A stretch of 64,000 nucleotides of DNA from Saussurea involucrata (taxonomy: Eukaryota > Streptophyta > Magnoliopsida > Asterales > Asteraceae). Position 1 is the stretch's first letter. Every line of letters starts with the position of its first letter. Shown one piece after another: positions 9,403 through 19,990 of this stretch. The stretch lies in the NCBI GenBank assembly GCA_033807775.1, contig JAWVWS010001017.1, positions 1,054,001-1,118,000 of the forward strand. The letters run 5' to 3'. The notes under the pieces are model-generated. The model saw only the letters and a list, made by a program, of their open reading frames with translations, ran no database searches and was not told the DNA's origin. A program made the translations under genes and the position numbers.

Positions 9403-11407
9403 TTACTTTTGCGGCTTCAGGATGGTCGTATAGCAGTCGCGGGTGACTTTTGGCTCACTTTTAATTTCTTGGATTCCCCATGGCGTGGGGAACTTCAGGG
9501 TCTGATGATATGTCGAAGGAACGGCTTTCATTTCATGGATCCATGGTCGACCTAAAATGATGTTATAGGCCGATGCACAATCGATGACACTGAACTTGGT
9601 ATGCTTGTTGATTCCTCCAGCATAGACGGGCAAGATAATATCTCCATAGGTGCTCGTCACTTCTCCATTGAAACCGACCACATACGTCCGAACCACCGAT
9701 AATGCAATTGACGACATTTGCATGCTCGGGGGTTGACGGTCGATGGTCGCTAGCTGAAGTAACGACGTCATCAATGATATCTTTGAGGTTTCCTTTCGGG
9801 ACGTGATATGCTAGCTCCTTTTTGAGATCTATGCAATCGTCTGTCGCATGACCATGGTCGACATGAAAGTCGCACCATTTAGATTTGTCTTTCTTAGCGT
9901 CGTCCTGATCGGACTTCTTAGGCCATCGAATAGTCGCTTGGGCGGTCTTCAGAGCTTCGACCAAATCCTTAGTGGACCCTTTGAATCCGTAAGAGGATAT
10001 CTTGGGGTACTGAGGAAACTTGCTCGCGGTCTTAGCCTCTGCTTTCGTCTTGAATCGGACGTTCGAGATGTGACGCGCGGGCTCTATTTTGGAAATCGTT
10101 TTCGTATTGAACTCTGGCTTCCTTACACCTAATGACCTCTTGTCGTCGGTATGCTTGCGAGGGAAGGCATCGTCGTCTTCTACCCTCATATATGCTAGGG
10201 TTCGGGCTCGGACGTCTTCGAAATTTTCTAGGGGATACTTGGTTAGATCAGTATATAAACCCGAGCTATCGTCCAAACCACGCTTATAAGCTTCGATTGC
10301 GGTCTTGACGTCACAATTGAGGATACTGATCATCTCTGCATTTAATCTGTTGAAATAGCTTCGAATAGATTCATTAGCCTTCTGCACGACATAATACAGG
10401 TCACTGGTCTGCTTCTCCATCTTGCGACTGCTGGCGAATTGCTGAGAGAATTGGTTGACCAACTCAGCGAACGACTCGATGGATTTGGGTTTGAGATTGA
10501 TCAACCATCGGAGGGCAGGACCAGTGAGAGTCGCACCGAAGCTCTTGCATATACATACTTCCTGATACATGTGTGGGATTGAGACCATCCACATGAGTTG
10601 CTTATACTGCGCAACGTACTCGGTTGGATCGGTCACTCCTGAATACTTGGGTGTAAAAGCGGGAACATTGTATTTCTTTGGAACCTCGACGGTCACGATC
10701 TCATCGATGAAGGGCGACGCCTGATAGCCTGATCGAGGCTCGACGTCGACGGGCACGGCTGCCCTGGGTAGCTTGGCGAGCAAAGATAGGACACGCTCAT
10801 TTTGATCCTCTAGCATTTTCAATCGCTGGGCGACGGGGTCATTGGGGTCGGGATTTACCCCTGCTTGTGGGTTGGCTCCTGAACTGGTGCCATTGCCATG
10901 CGACGAGCCATGGGTGTCTCCATTGAAAGAAACAAAATTTGGCTGCGACCCGTTCTGAAACGGCTGCGATTCATTCTAAAACGGCTGCGACCCGTTCTGA
11001 AATGGCTGCGATCCATTCTGCATGGATGGTGGCCTTATATGCTGAGGAGGAACCGTCCCGAACTGGGGATTTGGATTGAACGGTCCGGGTTGCTGGTTCT
11101 GCATGAACGGACCTGGATGCTGATTCTGAGCGGACGGGCCTGGATGCTGATTTTGAGCGAACGGACCCGATCCTGGACCTGGATTATGCACGAATGGTCT
11201 AGGACCATTTTGACCGAACGATCCTTGGCCGGGATTCTGAATGAATGGCCTAGGACCATGCTGAGGTCCAAAGGGATTCCTTAGTCGCGCAATCTCTCCA
11301 GCTGCTTTGCGACTCTGCTCAGCCATGGCATTGATTTGATTCTGAGCAACTTCTAGTTCTTGATACATATGAGCAATAACATGCTCTTGATTTCCTGGGG
11401 CTGCCAT
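9403..11407 (-). pseudogene. gag: Tat-2 gag with damaged protease
   Basis: Starts at the ATG at 11407 (MAAPGNQEHVIAHMYQELE). The N-terminal third is rich in Gly, Asn, Pro, Gln and Phe with PFxQNPGPG-type repeats. The middle is the retrotransposon Gag domain (KYNVPAFTPKYSG, DPTEYVAQYKQLMW, LINLKPKSIESF, QFSQQFASSRK). A CDFHVDHGHATDDC motif is a CCHC-like zinc knuckle variant. Then comes the protease region, but the segment holding the catalytic DGGSS, intact in Tat-4, is deleted between GGSDVCG and VGFNGE (about 9690-9700), which also shifts the frame. A TAG at about 10976 interrupts the Gln/Asn repeats. Gag would form the particle; the protease part cannot be active. Confidence 0.85.
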
Positions 11408-11487
11408 CTTCCTGAAATAGAAAACAAGGGAAACTCCAAGAAACCGTTAGTACGACGCACGTTTGTCGAAGATTTTCTCTAGATGGG

Positions 11488-11507
11488 GTCCTATGGATGG
11501 CGCCAAA
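11488..11507 (-). other. Tat-2 primer binding site
   Basis: Minus strand TTTGGCGCCATCCATAGGAC starts one base after the LTR. The first bases TGGCGCC match the complement of a tRNA-Asp 3' end; the following bases do not clearly fit, so tRNA identity is tentative. Confidence 0.7.
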
Positions 11508-11508
11508 C

Positions 11509-12352
11509 TGTTAATGCCAAAAATCGCACCAAAGTACAACTTAAGGTCGATGTGGACTTTAACAACTAAAGAAAGGAATCGTTCGACAAAAGCGTGCGAC
11601 AAAGACAGAAATGTAAATGAGACAGAGATTTTGGTGACGCAGGAAAAACCTCAACGAGGAAAAAACCCGCGGACGAGTGTTGAAGTCGTCGCTGCACTAT
11701 GGTCGCCAAACAGGGGCGATGTCCTTGTGTTTCTGGTGTCGATCGTACAGATATTACAATACAAATGAAGGAAAAACTTTGAAATGTAAAATAACAAGTG
11801 TTTTGTATGTAAAAACAATGTGTGTCGTGTGTTAAGACTATATGTCGTGCGCTGATGTCGTGCGTCGAGAGAGATCTTCTACGAGTGATTTCTTCGTTTC
11901 GAGTGCTTGTGTCTGTTGTTCGATGTTGTGTCTCTGTGTTCTTTTTTCGTCCTTTTGAAATGATGATTATCCTTGATATTTATAGTCTTCGGACGCTTTA
12001 ATTGGCTCATTAAATACTTTGATAACTGTCGTAACGGACGTCGTCTTTAGTGTTGTTTAATGACCTTCATCAGTTATAGCCGTTTGTCCATTAATGATGT
12101 TGACTCCTGCATTAAACACTGAACAAACATAACAGTTTATGTCATGCGTTAGTTGGTCGAGGTCGCATGGTTCTATGCGATGGTCGTGTGAGCTAGGCGA
12201 CATCGAGGTCGAGTGTCGTGAGGTAAAAAGACTTTCGATTTTATCTTTAATCAAGAGTTTAAAGTACTATGATTTTACCTTCGTTATGGAAAAGGGAATA
12301 AGTGTTTCCTTACCTTGGTCGTGGTCGAGACTGGTGAATTTTTTCCCAAACA
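11509..12352 (-). repeat. Tat-2 5' LTR
   Basis: Begins TGTTAATGCC on the plus strand and ends TTTTTTCCCAAACA. No polypurine tract lies to its right; the neighbouring sequence is Tat-1 spacer, confirming this is the outer edge of the insertion. Confidence 0.95.
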
Positions 12353-12357
12353 GTCGT

Positions 12358-12499
12358 ATAGTAGACTTAGCAACTGATGTCGTGCGATCCTGCGATAAAA
12401 CGATGTCAGCGGTTGGTTGTTGGATAACCAACGACCCTCCGATGCTTAAGTCAGTAATCGTTATGATGGATAGAAATCGTATGAAAGAGGGAAAAAGAC
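12358..12499. other. Tat-1 spacer, right part
   Basis: Non-coding continuation of the Tat-1 spacer after the right GTCGT copy (12353-12357). It aligns with 8960-9110 of Tat-2, including the 'ggttgt(c)gttgg..aaccaacgaccctccgatgc' word. Confidence 0.7.
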
Positions 12500-12945
12500 T
12501 TAGAAGAAATACCTTTTCTGAAGTGTCGCATTCCAGCTACGTGGGATATCTCGATTGTCGAGGGTTTGGAGCCAATAGGCATCTTTACCCACGACTTCTG
12601 AGATGCGACAAGGACCTTCCTACTTGGTAGAAAACTTACCCTCTCGAATTTTTCCCTGTCTTGAGGAGATCGTCGATCCCGTCATTTATCATCTTATTCC
12701 TTCCAGGGGCAAGTTTCTGCTGCTTTTGTTTGATAGGCTTAAATGACGGGTCGACCTTAAGTTTATGGGAAATGACGCCAGGGTCTATGCCGACCATGTT
12801 TTCGTGCGACCAGGCAAAACAATCGGCATGTTCCTGCAAAAAAAGATATTAGCTTCTCTCTAAGGTAGGGGTAGAGAGATGAACCTTTCAAGACCTTCCG
12901 GTCGGGCTTGCTTTGGTCCAGGACGACTTCGTCGACCCATAACTG
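12500..12945 (-). pseudogene. pol: Tat-1 pol remnant: RT start fused to integrase end
   Basis: From 12945 leftwards the minus strand encodes the protease-RT linker (VVLDQSKPD) and the RT N-terminus (QEHADCFAWSHENM, VDPSFKPIKQKQQKLAPG, DGIDDLLKTGK). After the codons for NSRG near 12636 it continues directly with the C-terminal tail of integrase (RISEVV, YWLQTLDN, PRSWNAT, KRYFF) and a TAA at 12500-12502. Comparison with Tat-3 shows that the RT palm, RNase H and integrase core, nearly 3 kb, are gone. The junction is a clean deletion scar. Confidence 0.85.
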
Positions 12946-13378
12946 CTAGACAGCCCACTTTTGTGGCTTCAGGGTGGTCTTATAGCAGTCACGGGCGACT
13001 TTCGGCTCACTTTTGATCTCCTGGACTCCCCACGGCGTAGGGAACTTCATGGTCTTATGGTACGTCGAGGGAGCGACTTTCATTTCATGGATCCACGGTC
13101 GGCCTAAGATGATGTTATAGGCCGACGAACAATCAATGACGTTGAACTTGGTCTGCTTGTTGATTCCTTCGGCATAGACAGGCAATGTGATCTCTCCAAA
13201 GGTACTCGTCGCGTCTCCATTGAAACCGACCAATGTTGTCGAGCGTCGGGTGATTTTGATCGATCGATTCCCATGGCCTTGATGGTATCAAGGAAGATGA
13301 CGTTCGTTGAACTACCTCCATCGACCAAGACTCGCTGGGTTAGACAATTACCAATCGTGAGTTGAATGATCAACCCGT
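12946..13378 (-). pseudogene. Tat-1 protease, downstream half
   Basis: Encodes the retropepsin-like domain with LTIGNCLTQRVLVDGGSST (catalytic Asp in DGG) and the flanking IILGRPWIHEMK block, on the minus strand. A frameshift lies near 13230 where the two reading frames meet. It is cut at 13378 by Tat-3; its upstream half continues at 19996 (SYKKHHDG). Tat proteases process Gag and Pol. Confidence 0.88.
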
Positions 13379-14234
13379 TGTTTGGGCAAAAGGTAAGACG
13401 TATGATTAAGGACTATATCTTGTATTAAGATAAGGTCTCGACAAAGACCCAGAACACCATCGTCATCCCTCATAAAAGTTAAGTCGAGAGTTCCTCACGA
13501 CGCTCGACCATAGAGTCGCCCGATCCGCACGACTATTATATAAAGACGCGCGACCTCGACCAAAGCTAACGTTAACCGTAACCGTTTGTTAAGTGTTTAA
13601 TGCAGGAGTCAAAGTCATTAAGGAGTAACGACTATAACCGACGCAATCATTAAACAGTCGGCGACCATAACGGACGAAGATCATTACTCCGACGACCGTT
13701 TCCAACCGTTAAGGCCATTAAAGGAGCATTCATGGAGGAAGCTAAGGACACGAAGACTATAAATATCAAGCTCAATCAACATTTCAAGACATCGAATATC
13801 CGGCGATTAACAACCGAAGCAATATTCAAGAACACCTGAAGTGAAGAACGATTATTCTAAGTATCGCTCTCGACGCACGACAACAGCCCTCGACCATCAG
13901 TTCATACTTTGTTTCGTATACGACAAACACTTGTTTTACATTCCAAACACTTGTACTTTACATTTCGAAGCATTCTCTTCATTTGTATTGTAATCACTGT
14001 ACGATCGACGCCAGTATCCAAGGACATCGCCCCTGATTGGCGACCATAGTGCAGCGACGACACCCCCTGTCGTCCGCAGGATTTTTCCTCGATTGAGGTT
14101 TTTCCTGCGTCATAAAATCCCTTGTTTCTTTATTTTATTTATCGTCCCACGTCTCGTCGAAAGATTCTTTCTTTAGTCGTTTAAGTCCACATCGACCTTA
14201 AGTTGTCCCTTTGGTGCGATTTTTGGCATTAACA
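13379..14234 (+). repeat. Tat-3 5' LTR
   Basis: TGTTTGGGCAAAAGG to GGCATTAACA. Compared with the 3' LTR it lacks about 30 bases after TGTTTGGGCAAAA. The hairpin GCAGG (14076-14080)...CCTGC (14104-14108) with inner CCTC/GAGG is present. Confidence 0.96.
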
Positions 14235-14235
14235 G

Positions 14236-14255
14236 TTTGGCGTCATCCGTGGGAC
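14236..14255 (+). other. Tat-3 primer binding site, one base altered
   Basis: TTTGGCGTCATCCGTGGGAC directly after the LTR; relatives have TGGCGCC, so one C to T change is present. Confidence 0.7.
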
Positions 14256-14335
14256 TACATCTAGAGAAAATCCTCGACGAATGTGCATTCTACTAATAGT
14301 TTCTTGGAGTTTCTTCTATTTTCTGTCGCAGGAAA

Positions 14336-17300
14336 ATGGCGGATAACGGGAATCCAGAACAAGCCGTTATACCAGTACACGCAAGCTTAGAAAATGCACA
14401 AAACTCCTCAGCAGCTGTCGATGAGTATCATTTGGAGGAAATCGTTCTAGATCAGAGCAAACCCGATCAAAAGATTCTTGTGGGTTCATCCCTTGATCCC
14501 CACATTAAAGAAAAACTCATATCCTTTTTGCAGGAACATGCTGATTGCTTCGCCTGGTCACATGTAGATATCGTCGGTATTGACCCCAGTGTCATTGCTC
14601 ATAAGCTTAACGTCGATCCATCGTTCAAACCTATCAAGCAAAAACGTTGCAAGTTCGCTCCTGAAACAAATAAAGTAATAAATGATGAGGTCGACAACCT
14701 CCTCAAGACAGGAAAGATTCGGGAGGTAAAATATCCTGATTGGCTCGCTAACGTCGTGGTCGTAGCCAAGAAGAATGGAAAATGGAGGGTCTGTATCGAC
14801 TTCACAGATCTCAATAAAGCCTGTCCAAAGGATCCATTCCCGTTACCTCATATTGACGCCATGGTCGATGCAACCGCGGGGCATGAGTTATTAACGTTCA
14901 TGGACGCCTATTCTGGATACAACCAAATTTTAATGCACGTTGACGACCAAGAGAAAACCGCTTTCATGACGGATCGAGGTATTTATTGTTACAAAGTTAT
15001 GCCTTTCGAACTAAAAAATGCAGGTTCTACCTACCAACGGCTGGTAAACAAGATGTTCAAAGACCATCTTGGAGACACGATGGAGGTATATATCGACGAC
15101 ATGTTAGTGAAGTCGAAGCAAGCGATTGATCACATCGATCACCTCAGGCAATCGTTCGACATCCTCCGGAAGTATAACATGAAGCTCAATCCGACGAAAT
15201 GTTCCTTTAGCGTTAGTGCCGGGAAGTTCTTGGGTTATATGGTCACCCGTCGAGGCATTGAGGCTAACCCCGACCAAATCAAGGCCATCATTGAGATCAA
15301 ATCTCCTCGAAATTTCAAAGAAGTCCAGAAACTCACCGGTCGAGTAACAGCTCTGAACAGGTTTATTTCCCGATCTTCAGATAAATGTCATCTATTTTAT
15401 AATGTCCTCAGGAAAAATAGGGGGTTCGACTGGACCAATGATCATGAACAAGCCTTGCAAAAACTCAAGGAATACATGGCGTCGCCTCCTCTGTTGTCAA
15501 AACCTCACGATCATGAGATCCTTCAGTTGTATTTGGCTGTCAGCCCAAATGCAGTAAGTGCTGTTCTGACACGAAAAGATGAAAACAGCAATTGCCGATC
15601 TACTATGTAAGTAAATCTCTTCTGGATGCAGAAACCAGGTATTCCTCTATGGAAAAATTGCTCTTGTCGCTAGTCACAGCTGCTAAAAAACTGCGACACT
15701 ATTTTGAGTCGCATCCCATTACTGTCGTAACTAACTTTCCTCTTAAGTCTGTCTTAAGAAAACCTGAGTTGACAGGTCGCCTGGCAAAATGGAGTATATA
15801 TCTCAGCAGTTACGACATCGATTTCAAGCCCAGGACCGCGATCAAATCGCAAGCCTTGGCAGACTTCATTGCTGATTTCAGCCCTGAATCGGAGAAACAA
15901 GCAGAACTCGAAGTATCAACTGTGGCGACTCACGACGACGTGCCTTGGATCTTATATGTCGATGGTTCATCTAACGTTAGAGGCTCTGGATTGGGCGTCG
16001 TCTTAAAGTCGCCACAGGGGGGGAAGATGGTATACTCGATCCGATGCGATTTCAAAACCACCAATAACGAGGCTGAGTATGAAGCCCTGATCATGGGAAT
16101 GAATATGGCCCACGACTCGGGGGCAACCGCACTGCATGTCAAGAGCGATTCCCTGCTGATAGTAAATCAGATCAATGGAGAATTCGCAACCAAGGATTCA
16201 AAAATGACAGCATATCTAAGCGTGGCAAAAGAAATTTCCAAAAAATTTAAATCTTTTTCTATTGAACAGATTCCGCGAGACCAGAACACTCAGGCCGACG
16301 CATTGGCAAACCTTGGGTCCGCTTTAGTTGAACCAATATTTGATGTTATTCCTATGATTCACCTGGCAACGCCGTACATTGGAAACACAGACGTCATCCA
16401 GATCGAAGACAAAGAAGATGATTGGTCACGCGACATTCGAAATTTCCTCGTGCACGACCAACTCCCCAAAGACAAAATGGAGGCTCGAAAAATCAGATTC
16501 AAAGCATCTAAGTACGTCGTGATCGAAAATAAGCTTTATCGACAATCATCGACGGGCTTAAATTTAAGGTGCGTCATCAGCAAAAATCAAGCCCAGAATA
16601 TCCTCCAAGAGATGCACGACGGCGAATGCGGTAATCATTCAGGAGGTCGTAGTTTAGCTAATCGTATATCCCGACAAGGGTATTTTTGGCCAACACTGCG
16701 ACAAGACGCCATCAAGTACGTCCAGAGTTGCGACCCCTGTCAACGACACTCAGGTATGTCTCATAAACCCTCGGAACCTTTGCACTCGACGCTTATCCCA
16801 TGGCCCTTCATGAGGTGGGGAATGGATATCGTCGGCAAGCTGCCACCTGCTCCAGGACAAAAGGTATTCCTCCTCGTACTTACTGACTATTTTTCCAAGT
16901 GGGTCGAAGCGGCTGCTTTCTCCCAAATCAGGGATAAAGAAGTCATCTTCTTTATCCAAACTAATATCATATGCAGGTTTGGAATTCCGTCCGAGATTGT
17001 CTGCGACAATGGATCCCAATTCATAAGCGACAGGACCCAGCAGTTCTGCGATGACAGGAATATCAAGCTAACAACCTCAACTCCCAGATATCCTCAAGCC
17101 AATGGACTTGCGGAATCGAGTAACAAAACTATTATAGCTTCGATCAGGAAGCGGTTGAAGGCTGCAAAGGGAAGATGGGTCGAAGAACTCCCTTCGATCC
17201 TGTGGGCAAATCGTACGACGCCACGCACGTCCACAGGACAACCCCCTTTCTCTCTCGTCTATGGCTGCGAAGCAGTCCTACCAGTCGAGGTCCAACTCCC

Positions 17301-17654
17301 AACCTCAAGGCACACTTACATTGAACATAACTTGGTTTATCTAAGTTGCGACCTCGACGCCCTCGAAGAACTCAGAGAATCAGCCTTAATCAGAATGGCG
17401 TCGCAGAAGCAAGCGGTCGAACGGTATTTCAACAAACATGTCAAGATCAAAGTCTTCAATAAGGCGATTATGTTCTTCGCCGAGTGTTCCAAAACACTCA
17501 AGAACCCAACGCGGGAAAACTTTCAATCAAGTGGGAAGGCCCGTACCGTATCTCTGAAGTCGTTGGTAAGGGAGCCTATCGACTCCAGACCCTCGACAAT
17601 CAAGAGATCCCGCGTAGATGGAATGCGACGCATCTCAAAAGATATTTCTTTTAA
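14336..17654 (+). pseudogene. pol: Tat-3 pol: RT, two RNase H domains, integrase
   Basis: The ATG at 14336 opens MADNGNPEQAVIP, whose first ~25 residues resemble the start of Tat gag (MAAPGNQEHVIAH), followed in frame by the protease-RT linker LEEIVLDQSKPD. RT: WRVCIDFTDLNKACPKD, FMDAYSGYNQI, active site YIDDM. Then the retroviral RNase H, a second RNase H starting ILYVDGSSN (typical of Tat), zinc-binding H..H..C..C (MHDGECGNH, CDPCQRH), and the integrase D,D,E triad in MDIVGK, VCDNGSQF and LAESSNK. One frameshift near 15590 separates RT from RNase H, and another near 17460 scrambles the integrase tail. The enzymes would copy and integrate Tat RNA, but capsid protein must come from another element. 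Confidence 0.93.
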
Positions 17655-18156
17655 GGTTACTTCTTTCTCATACAAATTGTTACTTGAAAATAAACATCAT
17701 AGGATCGAAAGATAATTACGGGAACGCACAACATAGATGCCCAAGTTCACGAATCGATCGTCTTATCATAGGGGCATCTAAATTTCGTCGTACGATTGGA
17801 AAGTTTTAATGACCTCTCAATAAAAGTTTCTAAACTTTGAAAAATTTTCATATTCATCGATGATATATATTCATGATTGTCAATACAATTCAAAATGTCT
17901 AAGTTATATTCATCATATTGCAAAGAATGCCTAAGTCGCACGATTCTTCGCTCATTTTACAGACGATAACATGTTCACAGAACGAACAGTTATACAAAGA
18001 CAGACTAAAACTCATTACACACTAATAAGCTCGAGCGTAAACTACATAAAACAAAAAATGTGGAGAAGAGTGTCGGTCGTATGCTCTGCCCGGAGTCTTG
18101 ACCTTCGAGATCGTGGCAGCGTCAAAACATGTTAATGCAAGGATCAAACGAGTATG
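17655..18156. other. Tat-3 spacer after pol
   Basis: AT-rich, non-coding. In the other Tat copies this position holds the 'gtcgtgcgat'-type spacer and then the last exon of the antisense gene; neither is clearly present here. Confidence 0.6.
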
Positions 18157-18770
18157 TTAGGAATTGTTTTCCAACTCCTTACGCCATAATATTCTGAGAA
18201 TGTGGCTCTTAAGATTAATGTTAACGCTGGAACATCTGTTTTCTGACGAGTGACCTCCACTCCAATATTGTTCCCGTCTTGACACACTTAATGAAAAGAA
18301 ACAGAAGCATCTGTCAAATACGAAGGGGAACACGTTAGCAAAACATAAAAACGAGAGAACATCGATAACACAAGTTTTGAAAGAAAAACTTACAAGGAAC
18401 ACCAGTTCGGCTAAACACAGCCCTATCTCTTCAATAGAGATCCTTTGAAAACACTCCTCGGAAACTAAGGGCTGATGTTTCCCCAGATGCGGAAGTGACT
18501 TCATCCTGACGATGACGTAGTCAAACGAGAGGGACGGCGACAACGCAAAGCTGATCACCATAAGTTCCTCCTCGTTCTCTCCCGTCTTTACACCCCCGCC
18601 CCTGTCGACTGACGAAAGGGTTGATGTAGTAGAAAACATCGTCGCCAGGTGCGCAGAATACACAGACATCGTGTTCATCGTAACCAACATCGTCAACGAT
18701 TCGGGTATCGCAACCCTTGATAGATCTCCAACCAAGATTTGAACAAAGTCGAGATTCTAGAGAAGGGCCT
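18157..18770 (-). pseudogene. Tat-3 antisense gene remnant (mainly exon 3)
   Basis: The minus frame from 18735 contains MKSLPHLGKHQPL and EECFQRISIEEIG, aligning with the exon 3 blocks LFPHLGKYQLPSF and ERFRGVFVEEAG of Tat-1. The exon 3 donor (GTAAGT at 18393) and an acceptor-like TTGACAG further left remain. Exons 1 and 2, with the Transposase_28-type domain, and the coiled-coil exon 4 are not recognisable. Confidence 0.7.
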
Positions 18771-18828
18771 CATCACAAACAGAAAACTATTAAAGAAAAT
18801 CTCTAAAGAAAACAACCCATTGTGATCT

Positions 18829-18952
18829 CTATTTATGCAGGAAATCACAACAAGTCGAGTCCGCTGATGATCAACACGCGTCCATACCTATCCGAATCTT
18901 CGACACTTGTCTTCGACACTGGTAAGCATCATCGTGCGTCAGTATGACGTCA
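18829..18952 (-). promoter_or_regulatory. Conserved promoter of the Tat-3 antisense gene remnant
   Basis: TGACGTCA at 18945-18952 preceded by TGCGTCA on the plus strand, and TATA-like CATAAATAG (minus) at 18829-18837. The promoter block is kept although most of the gene behind it is lost. Confidence 0.55.
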
Positions 18953-19083
18953 TAACTTTTCAACTTCTCGTTCAGTTAAAAGCGAACCGGTCTAGTTCCA
19001 CGACAACCAGGTAAGTCCCTCAACCCAGGTCACAAGTCTAAGCGTTCGACAAGAAAAATTTAAAACTTAAATTTGACATTCAA

Positions 19084-19105
19084 TTTTCAAATTTTGGGGG
19101 CAAAC
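19084..19105 (+). other. Tat-3 polypurine tract
   Basis: CAAATTTTGGGGGCAAAC immediately before the 3' LTR, identical in type to the other Tat tracts. Confidence 0.85.
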
Positions 19106-19990
19106 TGTTTGGGCAAAAAATCACGTCGCTCGACCGCGACCAGAACAGGTAAGACGTATGATTAAGGACTATATCTTGTATTAAGATAAGGTCTCGACAA
19201 AGACCCAGAACACCATCGTCGTCCCTCATAAAAGGTAAGTCGAGAGTTCCTCACGACGCTCGACCATAGCGTCGCCCGATCCGCATGACTATTATATAAA
19301 GACGCGCGACCTCGACCAAAGCTAACGTTAACTGTAACCATTTGTTAAGTGTTTAATGCAGGAGTCAAAGTCATTAAGGAGTAACGACTATAACCGACGC
19401 AATCATTAAACAGCCGGCGACCGTAACGGACGAAGATCATTACTCCGGCGACCGTTTCCAACCGTTAAGGCCATTAAAGGAGCATTTATGAAGGAAGCTA
19501 AGGACACGAAGACTATAAATATCAAGCTCAATCAACATTTCAAGACATCGAATATCCGGCGATTAACAACCAAAGCAATATTCAAGAACACCTGAAGTGA
19601 AGAACCATTATTCTAAGTATCGCTCTCGACGCACGACAACAGCCCTCGACCATCAGTTCATACTTTGTTTCGTATACGACAAACACTTGTTTTACATTCC
19701 AAACACTTGTACTTTACATTTCGAAGCATTCTCTTCATTTGTATTGTAATCACTGTACGATCGACACCAGTATCCAAGGACATCGCCCCTGATTGGCGAC
19801 CATAGTGCAGCGACGACACCCCCTGTCCTCCGCAGGTTTTTTCCTCGATTGAAGATTTTCCTGCGTCATCAAATCCCTTGTTTCTTTATTTTATTTATCG
19901 TTGCACGTCTCGTCGAAAGATTCTTTCTTTAGTTGTTTAAGTCCACATCAACCTTAAGTTGTCCCTTTGGTGCGATTTTTGGCATTAACA
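19106..19990 (+). repeat. Tat-3 3' LTR
   Basis: TGTTTGGGCAAAAAATC to GGCATTAACA, followed by the CCCGT duplication. Confidence 0.96.

Larger units (their letters stand above)
5143..12352 (-). mobile_element. Tat-2: complete Tat-lineage insertion, gag-only type, minus strand
   Basis: Flanked by GTCGT at 5138-5142 and 12353-12357. Order on the minus strand: 5' LTR 12352-11509, primer site, gag with damaged protease 11407-9403, a short RT remnant and spacer, the antisense gene on the opposite strand (6479-8563), polypurine tract, 3' LTR 5985-5143. It lacks RT, RNase H and integrase. LTRs, gag and the pol deletion point match Tat-4, so the two are the same non-autonomous subfamily. By eye the two LTRs differ at roughly 25 positions in 843. 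Confidence 0.96.
13379..19990 (+). mobile_element. Tat-3: complete Tat-lineage insertion, pol-only type, plus strand
   Basis: Flanked by CCCGT at 13374-13378 and 19991-19995. Order: 5' LTR 13379-14234, primer site, pol 14336-17654, spacer, remnant of the antisense gene 18157-18770, polypurine tract, 3' LTR 19106-19990. There is no Gag core, zinc knuckle or protease between the primer site and RT. It is inserted in the protease of Tat-1. The LTRs differ at about two dozen positions by eye, plus a ~30-bp gap near the 5' LTR start. Confidence 0.96.

Noticed and set aside
10300..10316. TGACGTCA near 10308 (also near 25045) as regulatory site
   Set aside because: Lies inside Gag codons (CDVKTAIEAY region) and is explained by coding conservation.
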